From: JAUYQR01 sp050632395
GTDB taxonomy: Bacteria > Pseudomonadota > Alphaproteobacteria > Rhodobacterales > Rhodobacteraceae
Reading direction: 5' to 3'
Length of the DNA stretch: 64,000 bases
NCBI RefSeq assembly: GCF_050632395.1
Contig: NZ_CP192600.1
Location: 3,410,001 to 3,474,000, forward strand
Shown one piece after another: positions 1-8,478 of this stretch. Positions within the stretch are counted from its first letter, which is position 1. Every line of letters starts with the position of its first letter. The notes below the pieces were generated by a model. It was given only the letters and a program-made list of their open reading frames with translations, was not told the origin of the DNA and did no database searches. Both the position numbers and the translations under genes were made by a program.

Positions 1-688
1 CTCCGCCGCCGAATCTGCGGTCGACGACCCGAACTCCCTGCGCCGCACCTCGAACCGCTTCGACAACCGCTATGTCTACTGCGAACGCCCCTCGGTGATC
101 ACCGGCGGTGAACTCAGCCTCGACATGCTCGACCTCACCTACAACCCCACCGCCCGCACCTATCAGGCGCCTTTGCAGCTCAAGGCCACCGGCGGCATCT
201 TCATCATCGACGACCTTGGCCGTCAGGCCGAACCGCCGCAAAAGATCGTCAACCGCTGGATCGTGCCGCTGGAAGAAAGCCGCGACATCCTCGCCCTGCA
301 GTCGGGCGAGAAATTCACCGTGCCGTTCGACACGCTGGTGATCTTCTCCACCAACTTCCACCCGAACGAAATCTTCGACGGCGCCGCCCTTCGCCGGATC
401 TTCTTCAAGATCAAGATCGACGGCCCAAGCCAGGAAAACTTCCTGAAGATCTTCGCGATGGTCGCGCGGAAAAAGAAGATGCCGCTGGATGAAGCTGCGC
501 TGATGTATCTGATGAAGGTCAAGTTCCCGACCATCAACAACAACTACGCCAACTACATGCCGGTCTACCTCATCGACCAGATGATCGCCGTGTGCGAGTT
601 CGAGAACCTGCCCTACCGCATGACCCCCGACCTGATCGACCGCGCCTGGGACAACATGTTCGTGCGTCAGGAAACCATCGCCCGCTAA
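1..688 (+). CDS. AAA-family ATPase, C-terminal part (5' end outside window)
   Basis: The reading frame is open from the first complete codon (position 2) to TAA at 686-688, so the gene begins upstream of the window. About 228 residues are visible. A hydrophobic strand ending in two acidic residues (GIFIIDDLGRQ) looks like a Walker B motif, and IFSTNFHP, with a polar Asn after a beta strand, looks like sensor 1. The stretch FDGAALRRIFFKIKI fits the arginine-finger region. Known: AAA ATPases with this layout act as oligomeric remodelling machines; the substrate cannot be read here. A GTG at 95 could be mistaken for a start, but conserved-looking sequence continues upstream of it. The gene converges on the 5-formyl-THF cyclo-ligase gene with a 3-bp gap. 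Confidence 0.75.
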   Translation, partial: SAAESAVDDPNSLRRTSNRFDNRYVYCERPSVITGGELSLDMLDLTYNPTARTYQAPLQLKATGGIFIIDDLGRQAEPPQKIVNRWIVPLEESRDILALQSGEKFTVPFDTLVIFSTNFHPNEIFDGAALRRIFFKIKIDGPSQENFLKIFAMVARKKKMPLDEAALMYLMKVKFPTINNNYANYMPVYLIDQMIAVCEFENLPYRMTPDLIDRAWDNMFVRQETIAR

Positions 689-691
689 GCC

Positions 692-1237
692 TCAGGCGAA
701 CAGCCTGACGCCGGTTTCCGTCACCACCGCGTCCAGCCGCTGGTCGGTGGGCTCGGTCGGCACCTCTGCCACCTCCTGCGCCGCAAAGGCAAATCCCACC
801 GCCAACACCGGCCCCTTCGCGCGCAACCCTTCCAGCGTCCGGTCATAAAACCCGCCGCCATAGCCCAAGCGGTAGCCCCGCGCGTCGAACGACAACAAGG
901 GCACGATCAGCACCTGCGGCTCCAGCCACGCGCCCTCTTCCGGGATCAGCGCCTTGAAGCTGCCCTCGACCATCTTCGCCCCTGGCGACCATTCCCGAAA
1001 CCTGAGCGCCATGCCCTTGCCCACGATCACCGGCACACCGACCGGCCCCTGATGCGCCGCCATCGCGGGCAAGGGATCAATCTCGGTCCGCATCGGCATG
1101 TAACCCGACAGCACCCGCCCCGCCTGATCGGCAAGGTAATCCGCAAGGATTTCCGCCGCCTGCCCCTGCCCCGCCGCAAACGCCGCCTTGCGCACGGCAA
1201 ACGCCGCCTCGCGCGCCAAAGCCTTGATATCGCTCAT
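692..1237 (-). CDS. 5-formyltetrahydrofolate cyclo-ligase
   Basis: This 181-residue protein carries the family signature GYGGGFYDRTL near residue 135, the ATP/Mg-binding loop of 5-formyl-THF cyclo-ligase. Known reaction: ATP-dependent conversion of 5-formyl-THF to 5,10-methenyl-THF, returning folate to the one-carbon pool in the cytoplasm. The start is the ATG at 1237, whose ATGA overlaps the mgtE stop codon, so translation is probably coupled. The frame stays open further upstream, but that stretch lies inside mgtE and does not resemble the family. The length is usual for the family (about 180-200 residues). Confidence 0.93.
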   Translation of the reverse strand: MSDIKALAREAAFAVRKAAFAAGQGQAAEILADYLADQAGRVLSGYMPMRTEIDPLPAMAAHQGPVGVPVIVGKGMALRFREWSPGAKMVEGSFKALIPEEGAWLEPQVLIVPLLSFDARGYRLGYGGGFYDRTLEGLRAKGPVLAVGFAFAAQEVAEVPTEPTDQRLDAVVTETGVRLFA

Positions 1238-2601
1238 ATCAATACCACCGACGCCAACCCCAGAAACGCAAAGAACCCCATCACGTCCGTCAGCGTGGTG
1301 ACAAACGTCCCGCTTGCCAGCGCCGGGTCCAGCCCGAACCGTTCCAGCGTCAAGGGCACCAACACCCCGCCGAGGGCTGCCACGATCTGGTTCACGATCA
1401 TCGCCAGCCCCAACACCATCCCCAAATGCCAGTCGCCAAAGATCAGCACCCCCGCGATCCCCAGAATGACCGCCAGCCCCAGCCCGTTCAGCACCCCCGC
1501 GCCCAACTCGCGCCTGACCACCCGGCCCGCGTTCGCCCGCGTCAGGTCGCGCGTCGCCAGCGCCCGCACCGCCACCGCCAGCGATTGCGTCCCTGCGATC
1601 CCCCCGGTTGACGCGACAATCGGCATCAGCGCCGCCAGTATCACCAGCGTCGACAGCGTCGCCTGAAACTGACTGATCACGATCGCCGACAACGACGCCG
1701 TGAACAGGTTCACCACCAGCCACGGCAACCGCTGCTTCATCGTCGCAAAGGCTCCGTCGCTGACGTCGGCATCGTCGCCCACGCCCGCCAGACGCAGCAT
1801 GTCTTCCTCGTGCTCCTCGTCCAGCACATTCATCGCGTCGTCGATGGTGATCACGCCCACCAACCGCCCGCCCGCATCCACCACCGGGCAGGAAATCAGG
1901 TGGTACTGGTTGAAGATATAGGCCACGTCGGCCTCCGGGTCCGTCGCCTCCACGGTGCGGAAACTTTCCTCCACGATATCAGCCAGCTTCACCGACCGTG
2001 CCGCCGACAAGATCCGCCCCAGCGTTGCATAACCCACCGGCTTCATCCGTGGATCAACCAGAATCACATGGTAGAACTGGTCCGGCAGATGCTCGGATTT
2101 CCGCAGGAAATCAATCGCTTCGCCTACCGTCCAATGCTCGGGCGCCACCACCGTCTCGCGCTGCATCAGGCGGCCCGCTGAATACTCCGGATAAGCCATC
2201 GCCTGTTCCACGGCGACCCGGTCCGCATCCTCCAGCGCATCCAGGATCAGCTCTTGCTGCGGCTCGTCCAAGTCTTCCAGAATGTCGACCACGTCGTCCG
2301 ACTCAAGGTCGCGCACCGCATCGGCCAGAACTTCTGGCGGCAGGCTTTCGATTACCTCTTCCCGGATCGCGTCCGAGATTTCCGACAGGATCTCGCCGTC
2401 GATCTCGTGCGACCACAGCGCCAGAAACGCCCGCCGGTCCGATGCCCCTATCTGTTCCAGAAAGTCGGCGATATCGGCAGCGTGCAGCGGCTCCAGAAGC
2501 GCGTCGATGGCGGCACTGTCCCCAGCCTCCACAGCAGCCAGAACCGCGTCGATGCGGGTCTGGTCCAGCGTCTCGTCCTCCGCCTCCAGCTGCTCCGCCA
2601 T
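1234..2601 (-). CDS. mgtE: Magnesium transporter MgtE
   Basis: The protein has 455 residues. An acidic helical MgtE_N domain lies at about residues 15-125 (runs such as LESDDVVDILEDLDEPQQE). A CBS pair follows at about 130-255 (VDAGGRLVGVITIDDAMNVL), then five membrane helices at about 280-455 that include the conserved P-x-x-x-x-x-GG-x-AGTQ region. Known: homodimeric Mg2+ channel of the inner membrane, gated by cytosolic Mg2+ through the N and CBS domains. The ATG at 2601 is chosen because GGAGGC lies just upstream; an in-frame ATG at 2703 adds 34 unlike residues. It is the first gene of a two-gene operon with the cyclo-ligase, to which it is joined by a 4-bp overlap. Confidence 0.96.
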   Translation of the reverse strand: MAEQLEAEDETLDQTRIDAVLAAVEAGDSAAIDALLEPLHAADIADFLEQIGASDRRAFLALWSHEIDGEILSEISDAIREEVIESLPPEVLADAVRDLESDDVVDILEDLDEPQQELILDALEDADRVAVEQAMAYPEYSAGRLMQRETVVAPEHWTVGEAIDFLRKSEHLPDQFYHVILVDPRMKPVGYATLGRILSAARSVKLADIVEESFRTVEATDPEADVAYIFNQYHLISCPVVDAGGRLVGVITIDDAMNVLDEEHEEDMLRLAGVGDDADVSDGAFATMKQRLPWLVVNLFTASLSAIVISQFQATLSTLVILAALMPIVASTGGIAGTQSLAVAVRALATRDLTRANAGRVVRRELGAGVLNGLGLAVILGIAGVLIFGDWHLGMVLGLAMIVNQIVAALGGVLVPLTLERFGLDPALASGTFVTTLTDVMGFFAFLGLASVVLI

Positions 2602-2723
2602 GCCGCCTCCATCTGATTGCCGCGACCTTAGCGAAAACTGTTTCTGGGAAACAGGGGCGGCGGGCAAATTTACCAAACCATGCAAAGGCAATAGGGTGCA
2701 CAAGAACGTAACGGAGGCGCAGC

Positions 2724-4004
2724 ATGGCCGATCTTCTCTTGGGGCAAGTGGTCAGCTTTCAGGGCGACCCCTTCGTGCAGGCCGATGCCGCCCGGCACCT
2801 TGCGAACGGCGCGGTTCTGATCGACGCGGGCCGCATCGCGGCGGTAGGCGATGCCGCTGATCTTCGCGCCCGCCACCCGCAGGCGCGGGTTCATGATTAC
2901 GACCGCGCCCTCATCTCGGCAGGTTTTGTCGATGCCCATGTCCACTACCCGCAGACCGCGATCATCGCGTCATGGGGCAAGCGCCTGATCGACTGGCTGA
3001 ACACCTACACCTTCCCCGAAGAGATGCGCTTCGCCGATAGCGCCTATGCCGACACCATCGCCAATCGCTACCTCGATCTCGTGCTGGCACGCGGCACCAC
3101 CACGGTCTGCACCTATGCGACGATCCATCCGGCCAGCGTCGACGCGATCTTCACGGCGGCGCAATCCCGCGGGATGCGGCTTTATGCGGGCAAGACCTGC
3201 ATGGACAGGAACGCCCCCGCGGGCCTGACCGATACCGCGCAATCCGCCTACGACGACAGCAAGACGCTTTTGCAGAAATGGCACGGGGTTGGCCGTTTGT
3301 CCTACGTCATCACCCCGCGCTTTTCGCCAACCTCCACACCCGAACAACTCGCAGCCCTTGGTGCGCTCTGGCGCGAATACCCCGATTGCCTGATGCAGAC
3401 GCATCTCTCTGAACAGCTTGACGAAATCGCCTGGGTGAAGGACCTCTTCCCCCAATCGCGCGATTACCTCGACACGTACGAGGCGCAGGGCCTCCTCCGC
3501 GAAGGCGCGCTCTACGGCCACGCCATACACCTGACGGAACGCGAGAAATCCCGCCTGATCGAAGCCGGGGCCAGCCTGATCCACTGCCCCACCTCCAACA
3601 CCTTCATCGGTTCCGGCCTTTTCGACATGGGCCTCGCTCGCCACCTGCGCGTCGGCCTCGCCACCGATACGGGCGGTGGCTCGTCCTTCTCCATGCTGCG
3701 GACGATGGCCGCAGCATACGAGGTGGCCCAACTGCGCGGCCAATCCTTGCACCCCTCGCAGCTTTGGTGGCTCGCTACCCAAGGCTCCGCCCGCGCGCTG
3801 CACGCCGATCACCAGATCGGCAACATCGCCGTCGGGATGGAGGCCGACCTCGCCATCATCGACCTCGCCTCCACCCCCGCCATCGCCCAGGCCACAGCAC
3901 GCGCCGAAGATATTTGGCAGGCGGTTTTCCCAACCATCATGATGGGCGACGACCGGGCGATTGCCGCCGTGTGGGTGCAAGGGTCAAACGTTAAGTATTC
4001 GTAA
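2724..4004 (+). CDS. guaD: Guanine deaminase
   Basis: An amidohydrolase of 426 residues. Metal-binding motifs are in order: VDAHVHYPQ (HxH, about residue 72), PRFSPT, QTHLSEQ (His, about 230), YGHAIHL (His, about 268) and ATDTGGGSSFSML (catalytic Asp, about 316). The PRFSPT and DTGGGSSFSML motifs are typical of GuaD. Known reaction: guanine to xanthine plus ammonia, a zinc enzyme of purine catabolism. A good ribosome site (GGAGG) precedes the ATG. It diverges from mgtE. A second purine deaminase gene lies 1.7 kb away on the other strand, which suggests a local purine breakdown function. Confidence 0.95.
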   Translation: MADLLLGQVVSFQGDPFVQADAARHLANGAVLIDAGRIAAVGDAADLRARHPQARVHDYDRALISAGFVDAHVHYPQTAIIASWGKRLIDWLNTYTFPEEMRFADSAYADTIANRYLDLVLARGTTTVCTYATIHPASVDAIFTAAQSRGMRLYAGKTCMDRNAPAGLTDTAQSAYDDSKTLLQKWHGVGRLSYVITPRFSPTSTPEQLAALGALWREYPDCLMQTHLSEQLDEIAWVKDLFPQSRDYLDTYEAQGLLREGALYGHAIHLTEREKSRLIEAGASLIHCPTSNTFIGSGLFDMGLARHLRVGLATDTGGGSSFSMLRTMAAAYEVAQLRGQSLHPSQLWWLATQGSARALHADHQIGNIAVGMEADLAIIDLASTPAIAQATARAEDIWQAVFPTIMMGDDRAIAAVWVQGSNVKYS

Positions 4005-4039
4005 ATCTCAGAAATTATCCGTTTCTTATCAAGGGCCTG

Positions 4040-4063
4040 GAAAATGTCCCACGGTGGGACATC
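4040..4063 (-). terminator. Hairpin terminator at the end of the RraB-like gene
   Basis: The sequence ATGTCCC-ACGGT-GGGACAT (4044-4062) forms a 7-bp stem, extendable through the loop. On the minus strand it is followed by TTTTCC. It overlaps the first base of the RraB-like stop codon, so it probably ends that transcript; it may also serve guaD arriving from the other side. Confidence 0.55.
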
Positions 4064-4379
4064 ATTCCGCCAGTTCCCACCCATCCGGGTAGAAGTCATG
4101 CTTCAACGCGATCGAGGTGGCGATCCGCTCATAGTTCCAGACATCCTCAGGCGTCACTGGAATGGGTCCGATCGAGGCGATCAGCGTCTCGCCATCCTTG
4201 CCCCGCCGGGTCTTGAACCCCTCCAGCCGCAAGGCCCGCTCCAACGCAGGCCAGCTCGCATCCAGCTCCTCGATGAAGAAGGCATAGTCGATCACCGCCT
4301 CCTTCGGCAGCTTGACCCCCTTGGACTGCTTGAAAGTGTCATAGGTCTCGCGCCGCTGCGTCTCGAAATTGTGGTCCAT
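4062..4379 (-). CDS. RraB-family protein (ribonuclease E inhibitor-like)
   Basis: A 105-residue protein that begins MDHNFETQRRETYDTF and has the LPKEAVIDYAFFIEELDASWPAL region and the C-terminal TPEDVWNYERIATSIA segment of the RraB (DUF1260) fold. Known: E. coli RraB binds the C-terminal half of RNase E and changes its activity. Whether alphaproteobacterial members do the same is inference. The ATG at 4379 is preceded at proper distance by GGAGGG; the alternative ATG at 4391 would lie inside that ribosome site. The gene follows the 8-oxoguanine deaminase gene with a gap of about 50 bp. Confidence 0.75.
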   Translation of the reverse strand: MDHNFETQRRETYDTFKQSKGVKLPKEAVIDYAFFIEELDASWPALERALRLEGFKTRRGKDGETLIASIGPIPVTPEDVWNYERIATSIALKHDFYPDGWELAE

Positions 4380-4428
4380 CAAACCCTCCATCGCGCCGCG
4401 TTCTAGCGCATCCCCGACCCGATCACCA

Positions 4429-5769
4429 CTACCCCGCCAGCCGCGCCGCCAACGCCCGCTGCCGCTCCAGAACGAGCGGCAGGTCGATCGTCACCATCTG
4501 CCCGTCCCGCACCACCTGCCGCCCCTCGACAAACAGGTGCCGCACCCGCGTCGGCCCGCACAGGATCAAGGCCGCCACCGGATCCCACGCCCCCGCGGCC
4601 TCCACCCCCCGCATGTCCCAAACGGCGATATCGGCACGCTTGCCCACCTCCAGCGATCCCACATCGCTGCGCCCCAGCACCCGCGCGCCGCCCAGCGTGG
4701 CAATCTCCAACGCCTCCCGCGCACCCATCGCATCCGCGCCAAGGCTCACCCGCTGCAACAACATCGCCATCCGTGCCTCGCCAATCAGATTGCCCGCGTC
4801 GTTCGACGCCGATCCATCGACACCCAGCCCGACCTTCACCCCCGCGTCCCGCATCGCACGGACCGGAGCAACGCCAGACCCAAGCCGACAATTCGAACAG
4901 GGGCAGTGCGAAACGCCCGTCGCGGACCGGGCAAATAGACCAATTTCCGAACCATCCAGCTTTACACAATGCGCGTGCCATACATCATCGCCAGTCCAGC
5001 CCAGATCCTCGGCATACTGCCCGGGCCGACAGCCGAACTGCGCCAGCGAATAGGCCACGTCCTCGTCATTCTCGGCCAGATGAGTGTGCAGCATGACGCC
5101 TTTATCGCGCGCAAGTAGGGCAGACTCACGCATCAGGTCACGACTTACCGAAAACGGCGAACAGGGCGCCAGCCCGACCCGGCACATCGAGCCTTCGGCC
5201 GGATCGTGAAACCCGTCGACCATCCGCACCATATCGTCAAGGATCGCCGCCTCCCGCTCGACCAGACTGTCCGGCGGCAGCCCGCCATCGCTTACACCAA
5301 TGCTCATCGCGCCGCGCGTCGGGTGGAACCGCAACCCCACCTCGCGCGCAGCGTGGATCGTATCCTCCAGCCTTGCGCCGTTTGGAAAGAGATAGAGGTG
5401 ATCGGACGTCAGCGTGCAGCCCGACAAGGCCAGTTCCGCCAGCCCCACCTTGGCCGACACGAAAATCTCCTCCGGCCCAAAGCGGGCCCATATGGGATAG
5501 AGTGTCTTCAACCACCCAAACAGCAAAGCGTCCTGCCCGCCCGGCACCGCCCGTGTCAGGGTCTGGTAAAGGTGATGGTGCGTGTTCACCAACCCGGGCG
5601 TCACAACGCAGCCGCTCGCATCGACAACTTCCGCCGCCGGCGCCACCAACCCGTTCCCCACAGCAGCAATCACACCGTCGCGCACCAGAACATCCGCACC
5701 AGACAGTTCTTGCCGACCGGGATTCATCGTTACGACTACATCCGCGTGACGGATCAGGATTTCGCTCAT
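4429..5769 (-). CDS. 8-oxoguanine deaminase (TrzN/AtzB-like amidohydrolase)
   Basis: A 446-residue amidohydrolase. Metal ligands are seen in NTHHHLYQ (about residue 63), HTHLAE (about 225), WHAHCVKL (about 262) and GVDGSASND (catalytic Asp about 314). The SHCPCSNCRLGSG stretch is characteristic of the 8-oxoguanine deaminase group. Known reaction: 8-oxoguanine to urate plus ammonia, cleaning up oxidised guanine. The start at 5769 has GGAGG at good spacing; four codons upstream lies another ATG with a worse fit. Substrate assignment by motif recall only; isocytosine or s-triazine deaminases share the same fold. Confidence 0.85.
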   Translation of the reverse strand: MSEILIRHADVVVTMNPGRQELSGADVLVRDGVIAAVGNGLVAPAAEVVDASGCVVTPGLVNTHHHLYQTLTRAVPGGQDALLFGWLKTLYPIWARFGPEEIFVSAKVGLAELALSGCTLTSDHLYLFPNGARLEDTIHAAREVGLRFHPTRGAMSIGVSDGGLPPDSLVEREAAILDDMVRMVDGFHDPAEGSMCRVGLAPCSPFSVSRDLMRESALLARDKGVMLHTHLAENDEDVAYSLAQFGCRPGQYAEDLGWTGDDVWHAHCVKLDGSEIGLFARSATGVSHCPCSNCRLGSGVAPVRAMRDAGVKVGLGVDGSASNDAGNLIGEARMAMLLQRVSLGADAMGAREALEIATLGGARVLGRSDVGSLEVGKRADIAVWDMRGVEAAGAWDPVAALILCGPTRVRHLFVEGRQVVRDGQMVTIDLPLVLERQRALAARLAG

Positions 5770-5892
5770 CCACGCCTCCACACCCTTCGGTTGTGGTCAT
5801 GCGGGCCGACAGAAGGGAGCAAGGACTCGGGCGCGCGGGATCAATTTATCCAGCGTAACCCAAGCGACAATCAACTTTTGCACGAAACAGAC

Positions 5893-6690
5893 TTAACTAT
5901 TCAAAAGCGCAATGGCCTCGGCGTGAATGCTCCGGTTTGCCGCAGCCAGCACCCGCCCGCCGTTGTGACACGGCGCGCCGGACCAATCGGTCATCACGCC
6001 GCCGGCCGCTTCGATCACCGCAATCGGCGCCTGCACGTCATAGGCCTGCAAGCCCGCCTCGATCACAAGATCAATTTGACCCGCGGCAACCAGGGCGTAG
6101 GCGTAGCAATCGGTGCCGTAACGGACCAGCTTTGCCTTTGATGCGACGCGGCGAAACGCGGCCTCTTCATCCGCGCTGCCCACTTCTGGGAAAGTCGAGA
6201 ACAGGATTGCCTCGGACAAGGGGCGCGCGGGTCTGGATTGCAAGGCCATCTCGCCCTGCGGACCAACGACGCGCGCGATGCCAAGGCCGCCCTCGAACCG
6301 CTCTCCGATATAGGGTTGGTCGATAAGCCCATAAAGCGGACCCGTCGCATCCCGAACCGAGATCAACACACCCCAGGTAGGCGTTCCCGAAAGATACCCG
6401 CGCGTGCCGTCGATCGGATCAAGCACCCAGGTCAGGCCCGAGGTTCCCTCGACAGGACCAAACTCCTCGCCAAGAATGCCGTCGTCGGGACGGCGTGCCG
6501 CCAGTACGGCGCGCATTTTCTGCTCGGACAACCGGTCAGCAACTGTGACCGGGTCAAACCTTTGACTTTCCTTGTTTTCCGCCAAAAGGTTCGGCGTACG
6601 GAAATGGGCAAGAGTTGCTACACGCGCCACATCCGCCAATTCATGTGCTGCGGCAACCAGGTGTGCCGCAACGTCCTGTGATACCCGCAT
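5893..6690 (-). CDS. hisN: Histidinol-phosphatase (inositol monophosphatase family)
   Basis: A 265-residue protein. It has the Li-sensitive phosphatase motifs GEEFG (about residue 74), WVLDPIDGTRGY (metal-binding DPIDGT, about 91) and AYDVQAPIAVIEAAGG (about 217). The spacing and the GTPTWGVLI segment match the HisN subgroup. Known reaction: L-histidinol phosphate to L-histidinol in histidine synthesis. General inositol-monophosphatase activity cannot be excluded. It lies downstream of the XRE regulator gene on the same strand, separated by a structured 95-bp spacer. Confidence 0.85.
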   Translation of the reverse strand: MRVSQDVAAHLVAAAHELADVARVATLAHFRTPNLLAENKESQRFDPVTVADRLSEQKMRAVLAARRPDDGILGEEFGPVEGTSGLTWVLDPIDGTRGYLSGTPTWGVLISVRDATGPLYGLIDQPYIGERFEGGLGIARVVGPQGEMALQSRPARPLSEAILFSTFPEVGSADEEAAFRRVASKAKLVRYGTDCYAYALVAAGQIDLVIEAGLQAYDVQAPIAVIEAAGGVMTDWSGAPCHNGGRVLAAANRSIHAEAIALLNS

Positions 6691-6695
6691 TCCTG

Positions 6696-6780
6696 CCCTC
6701 CGCCTTGACCGGACCTCGGGGCACTCGCGGCCCTCCCCCCGGGCGCTAAACGCTCGGAGAGATCAGGTCAAGCGGGAGGG
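6696..6780. repeat. Long imperfect inverted repeat between the XRE gene and hisN
   Basis: The left arm CCCTCCGCCTTGACC (6696-6710) is matched by the right arm GGTCAAGCGGGAGGG (6766-6780), with one shifted base. The 55-nt interior is GC-rich and can fold further. It sits in the spacer between two co-directional minus-strand genes, so a hairpin in the mRNA that ends the XRE transcript or sets hisN levels is plausible. There is no T-run typical of an intrinsic terminator. Confidence 0.5.
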
Positions 6781-6785
6781 GCCTC

Positions 6786-7148
6786 CTAGGCCGCTTCGGA
6801 CAGCACGCGCGCCAGATCGAACAGGCGGCGACGCTGAGCTTCCGGGATGGCGTAGTACGAGCGTACCAGTTCCAGCGCTTCCTTGTCAGCCATCATGTCG
6901 CCTTGGGCAAGCATTCCAGCCGCCTGACCCTCGCTCAGGCCTTCGAAGAAGAACGAGATCGACACGCCCAGAGCATCGGCAACGTCCCAAAGACGCGATG
7001 CGCTGACCCGGTTCATTCCGGTCTCGTACTTCTGGATCTGCTGGAACTTAATTCCCACCTTGTCGGCGAGCTGCTGCTGAGTCATGCCGACCATCCAACG
7101 ACGGTGACGGATACGTTTCCCAACATGGGCATCAACTGGGTGCTTCAT
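6786..7148 (-). CDS. XRE-family helix-turn-helix transcriptional regulator
   Basis: A 120-residue protein with a Cro/CI-type HTH at about residues 9-65 (GKRIRHRRWMVGMTQQQLADKVGIKF, then IQKYETGMNRVSASRLWDVADALGV), followed by an acidic/helical C-terminal segment ending EAQRRRLFDLARVLSEAA. This single-HTH format with a short tail is common and highly conserved in alphaproteobacteria. The target is unknown. The 360-bp upstream region contains dyads that could be its own operator. Confidence 0.88.
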   Translation of the reverse strand: MKHPVDAHVGKRIRHRRWMVGMTQQQLADKVGIKFQQIQKYETGMNRVSASRLWDVADALGVSISFFFEGLSEGQAAGMLAQGDMMADKEALELVRSYYAIPEAQRRRLFDLARVLSEAA

Positions 7149-7512
7149 TCTTTACTCCGATACATATTTAGTCCCCTCACCAGACTACAAGCAATTTTCG
7201 TGCCAAAGTCTGGCATTTTCGGAGCCGGTTCAGAAAAAAATGCCAAGGTGCCAAAACCTGTCTTTTTGGATATGCCCGATTATACATCTGTATAAGACAC
7301 GGTGGGGTTGTTTTGCTTAACACTTCCAGCCTACCTCGCAGCCCATCGATTCGCCTTTAACGCGAATTTCATTGTGCGCTGCATTTTGCAAAAATCTTAG
7401 CATTTCGTCGCAAAATGCAATTGTACAATGGTTTCTTACGCGTCTCACTGTTGCTTCGTAGGAAATATGTCTACGACTTTCCACTTAGCCAATGGAAAAT
7501 TCGGAGTTCTGG
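7149..7512. promoter_or_regulatory. Divergent intergenic region with dyad symmetries
   Basis: This AT-rich 364-bp spacer separates the XRE gene (minus) and the MDR oxidoreductase gene (plus). It has no convincing gene. It holds a pair of 10-bp inverted arms, TGCATTTTGC (7380-7389) and GCAAAATGCA (7410-7419), with a 20-bp interior, and directly beside it a 10-bp perfect palindrome ATTGTACAAT (7420-7429). Near 7200-7250 the words TGCCAAAGTCTGGCA and ATGCCAAGGTGCCA repeat a TGCCA core. These are likely protein-binding sites, either for the XRE regulator or for control of the oxidoreductase. Confidence 0.5.
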
Positions 7513-8475
7513 ATGCGCGCCTGGCAGGTTTTGACGCTCGCGGATGCCCCGCGCATTGTCAGCATACCCGATCCGCAGCCGCTGCCGGGCGAGGTTTTGG
7601 TCAGAGTCAGCGCCGCAGGGCTAAACTTTGCCGACCTTTTGATGCTGGACGGTCGCTATCAGGAAAAGCCCGCCCTTCCCTACATTCCCGGAATGGAGAT
7701 TGCGGGCGTGGTGGAGGCCGTTGGCCCGGGCACAGACGGGCCACAGCCCGGCACGCGCGTCATCGGCGTGTGCCGCACCGGAGGTCTGGCTGAGATGGCG
7801 TGCGTACCAGCCGCGCATTTGGTGGTCATGCCAGACGCAATGCCGATGACGGTCGGTGCGGGGTTCCAGATCGCTTATGGCACATCGCATCTTGCCTTGA
7901 CGCACAAGGCCCGCTTGCAACCGGGTGAAACGCTGCTGGTCACGGGGGCTGCCGGCGGTGTAGGCCTGACGGCGGTGGAAATCGGCAAGCGGCTGGGGGC
8001 GCGGGTGATAGCCAGTGCGCGGGGGAAAGACCGGCTCGCCGTGGCCAAGGCAGCGGGCGCCGATGTGGTTATCGACGCAACTGCGCCAGACTTGAAGGAG
8101 ACGCTGCGCAGCCTGGGGGGCGTCGACGTGGTCTATGATACGGTCGGCGGACCGGCCTTCGACAAAGCCCTGAGCGCCTGCAAGCCAGACGGGCGGCTGC
8201 TGGCGATCGGCTTTGCCTCGGGCCATGTGCCGCAGGTGCCGGCCAATGTGCTCTTGGTCAAGAACCTTACGGTGACCGGATTTTGGTATGGCGGCTACCA
8301 GAAGACCTTCCCGACCCTCGTCGCGGACAGCATGAGCCAGCTTTTGTGCTGGTATGCCAACGGAGGGCTGGCGCCCCACATCTCGCACGTTCTGCCGTTC
8401 GACGCTCTGGCTGAAGGGTTGGACCTGTTGCGCAACCGCACCGCCACAGGAAAGGTCGTCATCAATGTGGCCTGA
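7513..8475 (+). CDS. NADPH:quinone oxidoreductase-like protein (MDR superfamily)
   Basis: A 320-residue medium-chain dehydrogenase/reductase of the zinc-free quinone-reductase type. The N-terminal catalytic fold has GLNFADLLMLDGRYQ and PGMEIAGVVEAVG. The Rossmann fold carries LLVTGAAGGVGLTAVEIGKRLGARVIA (about residues 138-165). No structural zinc cysteines are present. Known role: NADPH-dependent reduction of quinones or enones; the true substrate is unclear. The start at 7513 has GGAG at about 8 bp. The frame is open 7 codons further upstream. It converges on the LysR gene with a 3-bp gap. Confidence 0.88.
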   Translation: MRAWQVLTLADAPRIVSIPDPQPLPGEVLVRVSAAGLNFADLLMLDGRYQEKPALPYIPGMEIAGVVEAVGPGTDGPQPGTRVIGVCRTGGLAEMACVPAAHLVVMPDAMPMTVGAGFQIAYGTSHLALTHKARLQPGETLLVTGAAGGVGLTAVEIGKRLGARVIASARGKDRLAVAKAAGADVVIDATAPDLKETLRSLGGVDVVYDTVGGPAFDKALSACKPDGRLLAIGFASGHVPQVPANVLLVKNLTVTGFWYGGYQKTFPTLVADSMSQLLCWYANGGLAPHISHVLPFDALAEGLDLLRNRTATGKVVINVA

Positions 8476-8478
8476 GGC

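Noticed and set aside
692..1723. A 343-codon frame for the 5-formyl-THF cyclo-ligase.
   Set aside because: The first 162 codons are mgtE read in another frame and lack family resemblance; the ATGA overlap at 1234-1237 marks the real start.
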